DNA from: an uncultured Pseudomonadota bacterium
GTDB taxonomy: Bacteria > Pseudomonadota > Alphaproteobacteria > Rs-D84
NCBI GenBank assembly: GCA_902790415.1
Contig: CADARU010000006.1
Span: 5,521 to 48,046, forward strand
Direction: 5' to 3'
Length of the DNA stretch: 42,526 nt
The translations under genes and the position numbers were made by a program. Below the pieces are notes generated by a model. It saw only the letters and a list, made by a program, of their open reading frames with translations. It did no database searches and had not been told where the DNA came from. Below are positions 30,040 to 37,482 of this stretch, piece by piece. Positions within the stretch are counted from its first letter, which is position 1. Every line of letters starts with the position of its first letter.

Positions 30040-30396
30040 TTATTTAACCAAATGGTTTGCGTAAATTGTGTCCAAGTTATCTTTCTGTTTGGTTAAATAA
30101 CGGAAATAAATCGTGTCGCCTATGGCATATTCCGCAGGCAATGATTCATCCAATTTATGTGTTAATTTGTTGCTCTTTTTCAAGATTATTTCACGCCCCT
30201 CAAAATCCAAGGCCACCATTGTTTGGATTGTATCATTGTATGCCCAACCACTGACGGTTCCCATTCCAACGGAATGTCTGTATGGCTTTTTATGGGCAAA
30301 TTTGTCGGATTGTTTTGACATATTGATTGTGGAACATCCTGTGGCCATTATCAGTGCAGCCAAACAAGATGCGACATAGGACTTGGCGTTTTTCAT
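30040..30396 (-). CDS. Putative lipoprotein
   Basis: This 118-residue protein has a lipoprotein signal peptide: basic start, hydrophobic SYVASCLAALIMA and lipobox ATGC with the modified Cys at position 21. The mature part is short and basic with a predicted beta-rich region (GMGTVSGWAYNDTIQTMVALDFEGREIILKK, in parts) that could be a small OB-like barrel. It is the second gene after the membrane protein gene ending at 30412, 15 bases apart. The residue after Cys is Ser, so outer-membrane sorting would be expected if a Lol system is present. Function is unknown. Confidence 0.8.
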   Translation of the reverse strand: MKNAKSYVASCLAALIMATGCSTINMSKQSDKFAHKKPYRHSVGMGTVSGWAYNDTIQTMVALDFEGREIILKKSNKLTHKLDESLPAEYAIGDTIYFRYLTKQKDNLDTIYANHLVK

Positions 30397-30411
30397 GACA
30401 TTGTTCCTTTG

Positions 30412-31083
30412 TTATGAACCTTGGTATTCGTTTGATTTCGCTTTTGCAAACATGGTTGGATTATACATAAGTTCGCCCTTGGCAATGGAAATAATGATAT
30501 TAACCAATCCTGGATTGCGTGCAATTACACGATTTATAATATCTTCAATTTGTTTTGTTGCGATAATTTTCGCGCCTTTTTCTAAATCATCATCAGCATA
30601 GAAATCAGCAGCACGCATGTTCTTTACAAAATCACGTGCGGTGTGTGCGATGTAATCGCGGTCGTTTTTATCCATATTTGCGGCCAATAAATCTGCAATG
30701 CTTTTAAGTGTTTCAGAATCTGTATGTAATTCCGTGTTTTTATCAGCAATTTGCTGCAATTTGTGTTTTACAATGTATTCTGCGGCCGCGTATTCGCCAT
30801 CTTTTTTTAATAATGAACGTGCGCCAATCAAAGACAACAGCAATGATAAAGCGCAATATATAATATAATTGCGTTTTTTACCTTGCGGGAAATCGCGAAT
30901 ACCTTCAATTAAAGTTGTTCCATTTTTTTCTGCGATTGGTTTCGCATCAACCAAGCCCAATGCCGGCATTCCCACTGTTCCGGTCGTCACACACAAGATG
31001 GCCAAAGGTGTATTCGCGGGTTTCGATTTGCGAAAAACACTGGATATAAGTTGTTTTAAATTTGGTGTGTTGTTTTTGTTCAT
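30412..31083 (-). CDS. Hypothetical membrane protein
   Basis: This 223-residue protein has two hydrophobic segments, about residues 25-45 (TPLAILCVTTGTVGMPALGLV) and 73-91 (YIIYCALSLLLSLIGARSLL), and a long helical C-terminal domain (about 95-223) with charged helices. AAAAGGAC precedes the ATG and a consensus -35 promoter lies upstream. It is followed by the lipoprotein gene on the same strand. No family is recognised. Confidence 0.78.
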   Translation of the reverse strand: MNKNNTPNLKQLISSVFRKSKPANTPLAILCVTTGTVGMPALGLVDAKPIAEKNGTTLIEGIRDFPQGKKRNYIIYCALSLLLSLIGARSLLKKDGEYAAAEYIVKHKLQQIADKNTELHTDSETLKSIADLLAANMDKNDRDYIAHTARDFVKNMRAADFYADDDLEKGAKIIATKQIEDIINRVIARNPGLVNIIISIAKGELMYNPTMFAKAKSNEYQGS

Positions 31084-31109
31084 ATTTTGTCCTTTTTGTA
31101 TTTTCTAAC

Positions 31110-31138
31110 ATAATAATACATATTTTATATTTTGTCAA
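31110..31138 (-). promoter_or_regulatory. Promoter of the membrane-protein/lipoprotein pair
   Basis: Minus strand: consensus -35 TTGACA (31133-31138), 17-base spacer, -10 TATTAT (31110-31115). Confidence 0.7.
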
Positions 31139-31168
31139 TCATTTTATTGGGTATAATTTTTAAATGTG

Positions 31169-31197
31169 TTGAATTGTTTTTGCTGTGATGCTACAAT
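31169..31197 (+). promoter_or_regulatory. Promoter of the IHF-like gene and accDA
   Basis: -35 TTGAAT (31169-31174), 17-base spacer, -10 TACAAT (31192-31197). AAAGGTGA before the ATG at 31231 is a good ribosome binding site. Confidence 0.7.
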
Positions 31198-31230
31198 AAC
31201 AACAGCAAAACAGACAAAAGGTGATTTATT

Positions 31231-31509
31231 ATGAAACGTTCAGATTTAATTAGAACAATCCAGGTTCAATTTAAAAATATGCGCGCATCCGATGCGGCGG
31301 CGGTATTAGACGCATTGTCTGATGCTATGATAAATGCAATCGCGGCGGGACAACGCATTGAAATTCGCGGCTTTGGTACATTTCAACCACGTCCGCGCGC
31401 GACCAAGGTTGGATATAACCCGGTTACAAAACAACCGATGCATCTGGATGCAAATACGACAATTTTATTTAAACCCAGTCGTGAATTAACCAAAAAAATG
31501 AATGGATAA
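31231..31509 (+). CDS. ihfB: IHF-beta/HU family DNA-binding protein
   Basis: This 92-residue protein belongs to the HU/IHF family, dimeric DNA-bending proteins of the nucleoid. RIEIRGFGTF (residues 42-51) and the beta-arm tip with the intercalating Pro in GYNPVTKQP (61-69) are clear; KPSRELTKKMN is the C-terminal helix. RIEIRGFG is closer to IHF-beta than to HU, hence the symbol. The fused carboxyltransferase gene starts 3 bases after its stop, so the two are co-transcribed. Confidence 0.88.
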   Translation: MKRSDLIRTIQVQFKNMRASDAAAVLDALSDAMINAIAAGQRIEIRGFGTFQPRPRATKVGYNPVTKQPMHLDANTTILFKPSRELTKKMNG

Positions 31510-31512
31510 ATT

Positions 31513-33240
31513 ATGCTGTTTGGTAGAAAATCCGGTATAAAAAACAAGAACCGTGAAAAATACGACAAAGTTCGCAAGTTGATGTGGATAAAATGCGAAT
31601 CTTGCGACAAATTGGTTTATTACAAGGACTATAAAGATAATCATTATATTTGCCCACGTTGTGGACGTGCATTTATTATGAATCCCAAACAACGTTTTGA
31701 TTTGTTGTTTGATGATAATACGTGGGAAAAAATTCCGTTGCCAACAATGCCGGATGACCCATTGAATTTTGTTGATCGTGTGCCTTATACGGAACGTTTG
31801 GCAGATGCGCGTTCTGATACCGGATATAACGATGCGGTTACGACCGCGGACGGTACGATTGGTGGAATACCGGCGACAATATGTATATTGAACGGCGAAT
31901 TTATGATGGGGTCTATGGGCCGCGTGGCGGGCGATTGTATTGTGGCCAGTGCACAACACGCAATCCAGGAAAATCGTCCAATGATAATGGTCGCGTGCAG
32001 TGGTGGTGCCCGTATGCAAGAAAACATTTTGTCGTTGATGCAAATGGCACGTACAACCGTTGCGGTAAACCAACTGCGTGATGCCAAAATTCCATACATT
32101 GTTTTATTAACAGACCCGACATTTGGCGGTGTTACGGCATCTTTTGCGATGTTGGGGGATATAAATATTGCGGAATCCGGTGCGCGCATTGGTTTTGCCG
32201 GCCGTCGTGTTATTGAACAAAATATTCGTGAAAAATTGCCTGCAAATTTCCAAACGGCGGATTATTTATATGAACATGGTATGGTTGATATGGTCGTGCC
32301 ACGTGTCGATTTGAAATCCAGATTGGAAAAAATTCTGGCGGTTTTGATGAAGCAAAAACGCGATGCACACGAAATTGTTGCGGCGACACCGGTATCCGAC
32401 AATGATTCAAAAAAAACACGTGGTATGGGTGAAAATGCGGCCTATGACAAGGTGTTGTTGGCACGAAATGAAAACAGGCCACACTTCTTGGATTACGTTA
32501 ATGGTATTGTAACAGATTGGACATATCTGGCCGGCGACCGTTTGTTTGCAGAAGATGCGGCAATGTGTGGCGGTTTAGGTTTTTGGAACGGGATTCCTGC
32601 GGTTATTATTGGTCAAGAAAAGGGCCGAACAATAGAAACCCGTCAATTACATCGTTTTGGTATGCCAAATCCCGAAGGTTATCGCAAGGCACAGCGTTTA
32701 ATGCGTTTGGCGGAACGGTTTGAGTTGCCGGTTATATCTTTGTTTGATACGGCGGGCGCGTTTGCCGGTTCTGCGGCCGAAGAACGTGGTCAATCCCAGG
32801 CGGTTGCATCTTCTATTCAAACAGGATTGTCTATCAAAACACCTTATGTTGCCGTTAATGTAGGCGAGGGTGGTTCTGGTGGTGCGATTGCGATTGGTAC
32901 CGGCGACAGGGTTTTAATGTTAGAAAACGCGATTTATTCGGTGATTGCGCCGGAATCTTGTGCCAGTATTTTATGGAAGGATAATAAATACAAGGCAACG
33001 GCGGCCGCGGCGATGAAGTTAACGGCATCCGATATGGCGCAAATGCGTGTAATAGACGGAATTATTCCGGAACCAAATGGCGGCGCGCATACCGATTGGC
33101 AGACAACAATGCAAAATTTGGCCGATGCGGTAACTGCTCAGATTAAGTTGTTGCAAAAAACACCTGTGGAAAAGTTGCCAACGTTGCGTGCGGAAAAGTT
33201 CTTGAAAATGACCCGCAAAATAGAAAGCACAAAAAAATAA
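31513..33240 (+). CDS. Fused acetyl-CoA carboxylase carboxyltransferase, beta plus alpha (AccD-AccA)
   Basis: Carboxyltransferase moves CO2 from biotin on AccB to acetyl-CoA, giving malonyl-CoA for fatty-acid synthesis. The usual two subunits are one 575-residue chain. Residues 1-290 are AccD: zinc ribbon with C28, C31, C47 and C50, then VACSGGARMQE, DPTFGGVTASFAMLGD and GFAGRRVIEQ. Residues about 310-575 are AccA: LDYVNGI, GDRLFAEDAAMCGG, RFGMPNPEGYRKAQRLM, AEERGQSQA, GEGGSGGAIAIG, PESCASILWKD. The early helical segment of AccA is shortened. No stop or frameshift separates the halves. It follows ihfB by 3 bases. accB and accC are not in the window. Confidence 0.95.
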   Translation: MLFGRKSGIKNKNREKYDKVRKLMWIKCESCDKLVYYKDYKDNHYICPRCGRAFIMNPKQRFDLLFDDNTWEKIPLPTMPDDPLNFVDRVPYTERLADARSDTGYNDAVTTADGTIGGIPATICILNGEFMMGSMGRVAGDCIVASAQHAIQENRPMIMVACSGGARMQENILSLMQMARTTVAVNQLRDAKIPYIVLLTDPTFGGVTASFAMLGDINIAESGARIGFAGRRVIEQNIREKLPANFQTADYLYEHGMVDMVVPRVDLKSRLEKILAVLMKQKRDAHEIVAATPVSDNDSKKTRGMGENAAYDKVLLARNENRPHFLDYVNGIVTDWTYLAGDRLFAEDAAMCGGLGFWNGIPAVIIGQEKGRTIETRQLHRFGMPNPEGYRKAQRLMRLAERFELPVISLFDTAGAFAGSAAEERGQSQAVASSIQTGLSIKTPYVAVNVGEGGSGGAIAIGTGDRVLMLENAIYSVIAPESCASILWKDNKYKATAAAAMKLTASDMAQMRVIDGIIPEPNGGAHTDWQTTMQNLADAVTAQIKLLQKTPVEKLPTLRAEKFLKMTRKIESTKK

Positions 33241-33259
33241 AATTGTAACAGTAATAAAA

Positions 33260-33280
33260 AAACCGCCGAAATGGCGGTTT
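33260..33280 (+). terminator. Terminator-like hairpin after accDA
   Basis: AAACCGCC/GGCGGTTT, eight pairs, GAAAT loop. The T tract is short (TTTCCT) on the plus strand. The same hairpin with the same loop recurs at 41931-41951. Confidence 0.7.
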
Positions 33281-33289
33281 CCTAAACTC

Positions 33290-33378
33290 TGGCGGAGCGT
33301 ATAGGACTCGAACCTATGGACCGCTATAACACGGTCACGGATTAGCAATCCGCTGCATTACCACTCTGCCAACGCTCC
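33290..33378 (-). tRNA. tRNA-Ser (GCT anticodon)
   Basis: Minus strand: acceptor GGAGCGT/ACGCTCC, TGGCAGAGTGG D-arm, anticodon loop TTGCTAA (anticodon GCT), long variable arm, T loop GGTTCGAGTCC, discriminator G and encoded CCA (33292-33290). Confidence 0.96.
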
Positions 33379-33456
33379 GCATGTGATGCGTGGATTATAA
33401 CAAAGGTTTTGTTTCAAAATCAAGTCAAAATATCATAAAAATGAAATCAAAAAATA

Positions 33457-34485
33457 TTACTTGGAAATCGAAAAATTATTCATAAATTGCATAAAAAAGT
33501 TTTCAGCATAGTTTGCGTTTCTTTCCACAGGGCTGCTTACCAGGTCGAAATGGTTCATAGATGTTTTCGCATTATTATACCAATCCATAACCTGTGGTCC
33601 CAACGCGCCCTTGGCGGGGTGTATGAAATCGATGAAGTGCACAAATGCGTGTAGGAATGCGGAAATTATACGCGTTAATTTTTCTTCTGGGGTACAATTT
33701 GCAAAGTTTTCAGTACAGATATAAAAGTAATACATGCCGACTTCAGGGCTTTCTTGCCCGTTTTGATAAACCAAATCAAGTGTAACATCGCGGTCGTCAA
33801 TAAACATACTATCGCCACAGCAAGACATTTTTGCATAGTTGCAAAAGGTTGCATCGTCCCAAGAATCTATAACCTTTACAATGCCGCTTGGGTGACCTTG
33901 GATATAATATTTTTTTACTAATTTATTAAACAAGTTTTCTAAAAATACGGCATAATCCCCATTTGTTGGATTTTTTTTAGACAATTTGTGTAAATAATTA
34001 GGGGATTCTTCTGATAATATGTATGCCAAATGTTTAACAATTTGTTGCGTATGTGCAAAAATGCAGTTTTCCTGATTTTTACAGATATATTCATTTACAA
34101 TCGCCGGTGATGTTTCTTTGCGTTTCATTTTTGCCAAGTGTGAATCAAAAGTGCAACAATCACCAGAAATATATTCTATATCGTGTTCTTGGTTTAACAA
34201 ATCATAAATATACACGTTTGATGGTACGTGGCCGACAATTTTTAATAAATCGTACATTTTGGACAAAGTGTTTTTTGCACCGTATTTTTCAATATGTTTG
34301 CGGACTTCTGGTGCCATTTGCCCAAGAATTGATGTACGTGTTTGCGTATTTGGCGAAATGTCATATTCAATACAATAAGAAAATTGTTGAAGGAAGTCCT
34401 TGTGTATAAAATCGCCACCCTGTGTTCCAGTTAGAATGGCCAGGTTGTTATTGTTATCAAAAGATGCTTCCATCATAAACTTCAT
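33457..34485 (-). CDS. Hypothetical protein, possible inactive zincin
   Basis: This 342-residue protein has no signal peptide. Near the C terminus IISAFLHAFVHFIDF carries H279-x-x-x-H283 in a helix, and SPVERNANYAENFF (E321) forms a second helix. The pair resembles the HExxH helix and the downstream E-x-x-A-N-x-Y/F-A helix of small zincin metallopeptidases, but the catalytic Glu is Ala280. If related, it would bind zinc without cleaving. The first 250 residues have many Cys and His (for example GDCCTFD, SCCGD) and are unrecognised. A strong promoter (34509-34537) drives it, divergent from the gene at 34623. Confidence 0.75.
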   Translation of the reverse strand: MKFMMEASFDNNNNLAILTGTQGGDFIHKDFLQQFSYCIEYDISPNTQTRTSILGQMAPEVRKHIEKYGAKNTLSKMYDLLKIVGHVPSNVYIYDLLNQEHDIEYISGDCCTFDSHLAKMKRKETSPAIVNEYICKNQENCIFAHTQQIVKHLAYILSEESPNYLHKLSKKNPTNGDYAVFLENLFNKLVKKYYIQGHPSGIVKVIDSWDDATFCNYAKMSCCGDSMFIDDRDVTLDLVYQNGQESPEVGMYYFYICTENFANCTPEEKLTRIISAFLHAFVHFIDFIHPAKGALGPQVMDWYNNAKTSMNHFDLVSSPVERNANYAENFFMQFMNNFSISK

Positions 34486-34508
34486 TTTTATTTCTTTTTA
34501 TTGTAACA

Positions 34509-34537
34509 ACAATAATACAAATATTCATAATTGTCAA
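34509..34537 (-). promoter_or_regulatory. Promoter of the zincin-like gene
   Basis: Minus strand: consensus -35 TTGACA (34532-34537), 17-base spacer, -10 TATTGT (34509-34514). It is back to back with the promoter at 34564. Confidence 0.7.
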
Positions 34538-34563
34538 TAAAAACACAAAAGAGTGTAAAAAAA

Positions 34564-34592
34564 TTGACTTTTTACTTTTTTTGTATTATTAT
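34564..34592 (+). promoter_or_regulatory. Promoter of the 143-residue gene
   Basis: -35 TTGACT (34564-34569), 17-base spacer, -10 TATTAT (34587-34592). An AAGGAG ribosome binding site follows. Confidence 0.7.
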
Positions 34593-34622
34593 TTCCACAA
34601 AATATAATACAAGGAGCCAAAT

Positions 34623-35054
34623 ATGAAGTTTAATTATACTTTGGAACAATATGCCAACGACTACAATATCGTTGAAGGTTTTCTAAAAGAATACAGTAAC
34701 CGTTATGATGCCGGTACCGGTATATACCAAGATATTACAATTCTTAATGGACATTTGACGGATAAAAAATCAAAATTTTGGGCAACCCCAGATGGGAATA
34801 TTATTGCCCAGAAGGCCGCAACAGGTTGGGCATTAGTGTACGACAACAAGGGCAGTGATGGTGTTTTTGTGGTGTCTTTGGCGCGCATGTCTGAACCATT
34901 TATGCCCAACAAGATATCTGCCTATGGACACAAATTTGTTACATCCAAGGCCGTATTAGATATACCTTATGATGTTGCCAATGCGGTTATCGGGTTGCAC
35001 AAGTGCGGTGAATTGTATGGTTTTCATCCGGGCTTGATTGGCAAACAGAAATAA
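34623..35054 (+). CDS. Hypothetical soluble protein
   Basis: This 143-residue protein is unrecognised. It lacks a signal peptide and membrane helix. The first 30 residues are helical (YTLEQYANDYNIVEGFLKEY); the middle alternates beta-type stretches (GNIIAQKAATGWALVYDNKG, VFVVSLARM); two Gly/His-containing turns lie near the end. Consensus AAGGAG, a good promoter and a terminator show a complete single-gene unit. It is divergent from the zincin-like gene, so the two could be co-regulated. Confidence 0.78.
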   Translation: MKFNYTLEQYANDYNIVEGFLKEYSNRYDAGTGIYQDITILNGHLTDKKSKFWATPDGNIIAQKAATGWALVYDNKGSDGVFVVSLARMSEPFMPNKISAYGHKFVTSKAVLDIPYDVANAVIGLHKCGELYGFHPGLIGKQK

Positions 35055-35060
35055 TAAATA

Positions 35061-35092
35061 AAAAACGGTGGTTTATATCACCGTTTTTTTTT
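35061..35092 (+). terminator. Terminator of the 143-residue gene
   Basis: AACGGTG/CACCGTT, seven pairs with an eight-base loop, extended by A-T pairs and followed by a T run. The A run before it lets it serve the convergent Slam-like gene as well. Confidence 0.88.
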
Positions 35093-35100
35093 AGAAATTT

Positions 35101-36435
35101 TTAAAATCGTTGTTGCATGGTAAATTCAACAGAAAATTTATCGTATTCGCGTTGCCATATATTAGAATTTCGGCGTGTATAACTAAATACCAATGTTGGT
35201 ACAAATCCCCAAACACTAACCTTGTTATTAGATACAGATACGGCATAACGTTGCAGAAAATCATTTGCGGTTAAATATTCGCCGGCAACCCACTGTTCTT
35301 TGTCGTACTTGGACCAATAGAAAGACGGTTCGGCATATACATGAAACCCAAATGGTAATTCTGCACCAATTCCCAGCGCAACACCCGGTTGCCAATAAGA
35401 ATATATCGGATTTGTGGTTGTTTCACGAATTAAAGATGTTCGCAAATTTAAATATACACTGGCATTGAAAGAGTAGGTTAAACGTAAATTCGAAGAATAT
35501 GTTTCGCCATTTAAAAACAATCCGTAGTTATCATAGGTGTTTCTGGTTAATCGCAGTCCCATCCCGCCCGATAATCTGCGTGTAAAATCATAATTTATCT
35601 CTGATTTTGCCCCCGCGGACCAATTATATCCATGCCACCCATACAGCCGGCGCGCCAACACGCCGGCCACCCATATATCCCCACGATTCCAAATATATCG
35701 CGGCCCAGTAGATGCCGATACATATAAATCATCAAAATCGTGATGGTTATATACATTGGCATAAACATTTGCATCCGATTTCCAACGCCAATGTTCGGAC
35801 AAAACAAATTCATAGTTTCCACCGACAGACATATTGTATCCAACCGCCGCCACGGGTTCTGTTAAGTCGCGACAAAACATACCGAATATGGTATTAACAC
35901 ACTCTTGACCGCCGGCGGCATTGTTGATGTTATTATCCGGTGCGGCACCAAAGTTAAACCACACGTTCCACCGTTTGTTTTGACGTACAATGTATCTATA
36001 AAAGTTCATTGTTTTGCGTGCCGCATCTGGCAAATCTTTGCCGGCCATCGCTAATCGCAAATGATGGTCTGCGCGGTACCAGTGCCCAGTTTTCATATAG
36101 CACGTTGCCAATTCAAAGCGGATGCGCGCCAAATCAGGTTGTGAATCTAATATTTTTCTATATATTTCAATGGCAGTGTCGTAATCACCACGTTTTTGTG
36201 AAATTTGCCCCAACAAAAACCACCGTTCTATTTCTAATGCCCCATTATTCATTGGTGGTGTTTTGGTTAGAATTGTCTGGGCGGTATCTAAATCACCGCG
36301 TTCAACCAAATCCCCGGCCAGTTGCATCGCCTGGGTTGTTGTCATTGTGATTTCTTTGGTGTTTTTTTCCTTTGTGGCACCATTTGCCAAAAACGGAAAA
36401 ACCAAAGCGAATAAAATCATTACTATTTTGCGCAC
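35101..36435 (-). CDS. Slam-like outer-membrane protein (TPR plus beta-barrel)
   Basis: This 444-residue protein has a signal peptide (residues 1-20, ending LANGA), a TPR region at about 35-150 (QKRGDYDTAIEIYRKIL, CYMKTGHWYRADHHL) and, from about 154, a beta-barrel starting WNVWFNFGAAPDNNINNA and ending SVEFTMQQRF with the terminal Phe typical of outer-membrane proteins. This order and the D-N-N-I-N-N motif match the Slam (DUF560) family, which moves lipoproteins to the cell surface. The start is a GTG at 36435; ATG 36420 is possible. A -10-like TAACAT lies six bases before the GTG, so the mRNA may be leaderless. No obvious client lipoprotein is adjacent. Confidence 0.85.
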   Translation of the reverse strand: MRKIVMILFALVFPFLANGATKEKNTKEITMTTTQAMQLAGDLVERGDLDTAQTILTKTPPMNNGALEIERWFLLGQISQKRGDYDTAIEIYRKILDSQPDLARIRFELATCYMKTGHWYRADHHLRLAMAGKDLPDAARKTMNFYRYIVRQNKRWNVWFNFGAAPDNNINNAAGGQECVNTIFGMFCRDLTEPVAAVGYNMSVGGNYEFVLSEHWRWKSDANVYANVYNHHDFDDLYVSASTGPRYIWNRGDIWVAGVLARRLYGWHGYNWSAGAKSEINYDFTRRLSGGMGLRLTRNTYDNYGLFLNGETYSSNLRLTYSFNASVYLNLRTSLIRETTTNPIYSYWQPGVALGIGAELPFGFHVYAEPSFYWSKYDKEQWVAGEYLTANDFLQRYAVSVSNNKVSVWGFVPTLVFSYTRRNSNIWQREYDKFSVEFTMQQRF

Positions 36436-36474
36436 GAGAATATGTTAGTAAAAAAATCCAAACAAAAGCAAATG

Positions 36475-37374
36475 TTAATTTTTATATTGGACGAAATCCG
36501 TTGGGTTAACAGATGTTTTAAATGATGTTGGTGTCCCATCTTTGTTTAGTGATGTTAATTTTATTGTTTGACCGTTTGGGGCGATTACACTGGTCCCGTT
36601 ACCGGTGTATGCAATTTGATAGTGCAGGTGGGTTATATCGATGTCCATTTTTGGGCACTTTTGAATTTTTGCGCCACCGGTATATCCCATTGTTGCGATT
36701 TGACAGCCGGCGGTAACTTGTTGACCGGGGGTGACCAATACCGTATCCAGGTGCATATACATTGAAACAAATCCGCTGCTGTGGCGAATTTTTACGTAAT
36801 TCCCCGCCGATTTGCATGCCGTTGCCGGGACAACTTTTTCAACAACACCATCGGCGGTTGCATAAATCGGTGAACCAAAATGTTTTTTATTGCACCCAAT
36901 ATCTACGCCATAATGCGGGTCCATTTTGCCGCCCCCCATATCACGCCATCCATATTTAGAACAAATGCCATCGACATTTGTTGGGTTGCCTAGCGGAATT
37001 GTTTGACCTGGTAAAATATACGGACTTTTATTTGCACAGTATCCGGTTGCAGAATTTGATGTTTGACCAGTGTTTAATTGGTTGTTTGAAATAGGCACGT
37101 TTGCATCGGTAGCGGAGTAATTCACCTGGGGGGTATTGTCTATTTCTTCTATTTCTTGTTGCAGATTTGCATCAGATTCGACCAATTCAAAATACCTGTA
37201 TGCAGATAATCCCGAATATGGTTCGTATCCTTCAGTTTCAACGGCAATCCTGTCTGTAAGACTAACGTCATTTGTTGTCCCAGGAAATTTTTGTGCGGTC
37301 AGAAAACCCGCATGTGCCGCAAAGCAAAATGTAAAAACGTTAGCTATAAAAAGTAGAGTTTTGTTAAACATCAT
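36475..37374 (-). CDS. Exported M23 family peptidase
   Basis: M23 (lysostaphin/LytM-type) zinc peptidases cut peptide crosslinks in peptidoglycan, or act as activators of amidases. I use the ATG at 37374 (299 residues), after which FNKTLLFIANVFTFCFAAHA is a signal peptide; an ATG at 37392 lies upstream of the predicted -10. Zinc ligands: HYGVDIG (His154, Asp158) and HLHYQI (His249, His251). The domain occupies about residues 135-265. Six or more Cys in it (for example YCANK, GICSK, IGCNK, TACKS, AGCQI, KCPKM) suggest disulfides. Residues 25-110 are a Gln/Asn/Thr-rich linker. It is divergent from the 1476-residue gene, with mirror-image -10 sequences between them. Confidence 0.92.
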   Translation of the reverse strand: MMFNKTLLFIANVFTFCFAAHAGFLTAQKFPGTTNDVSLTDRIAVETEGYEPYSGLSAYRYFELVESDANLQQEIEEIDNTPQVNYSATDANVPISNNQLNTGQTSNSATGYCANKSPYILPGQTIPLGNPTNVDGICSKYGWRDMGGGKMDPHYGVDIGCNKKHFGSPIYATADGVVEKVVPATACKSAGNYVKIRHSSGFVSMYMHLDTVLVTPGQQVTAGCQIATMGYTGGAKIQKCPKMDIDITHLHYQIAYTGNGTSVIAPNGQTIKLTSLNKDGTPTSFKTSVNPTDFVQYKN

Positions 37375-37382
37375 TTGCGAGA

Positions 37383-37457
37383 ATTGTATCATATTTTTTT
37401 AGAAAAATAAACAAATATAAAAATATGCTTTTTTAATGTATGAAAATATGATACAAT
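37383..37457. promoter_or_regulatory. Mirror-image divergent promoter region
   Basis: A perfect 15-base inverted repeat (ATTGTATCATATTTT at 37383-37397; its complement at 37443-37457) has arms 45 bases apart. Each arm contains the -10 TACAAT pointing outwards: 37383-37388 for the M23 gene on the minus strand and 37452-37457 for the giant gene on the plus strand. No good -35 is present on either side, as expected if an activator or shared operator protein is used. Confidence 0.6.
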
Positions 37458-37482
37458 ACACAACATAAAAGAGGGAAAAAGT

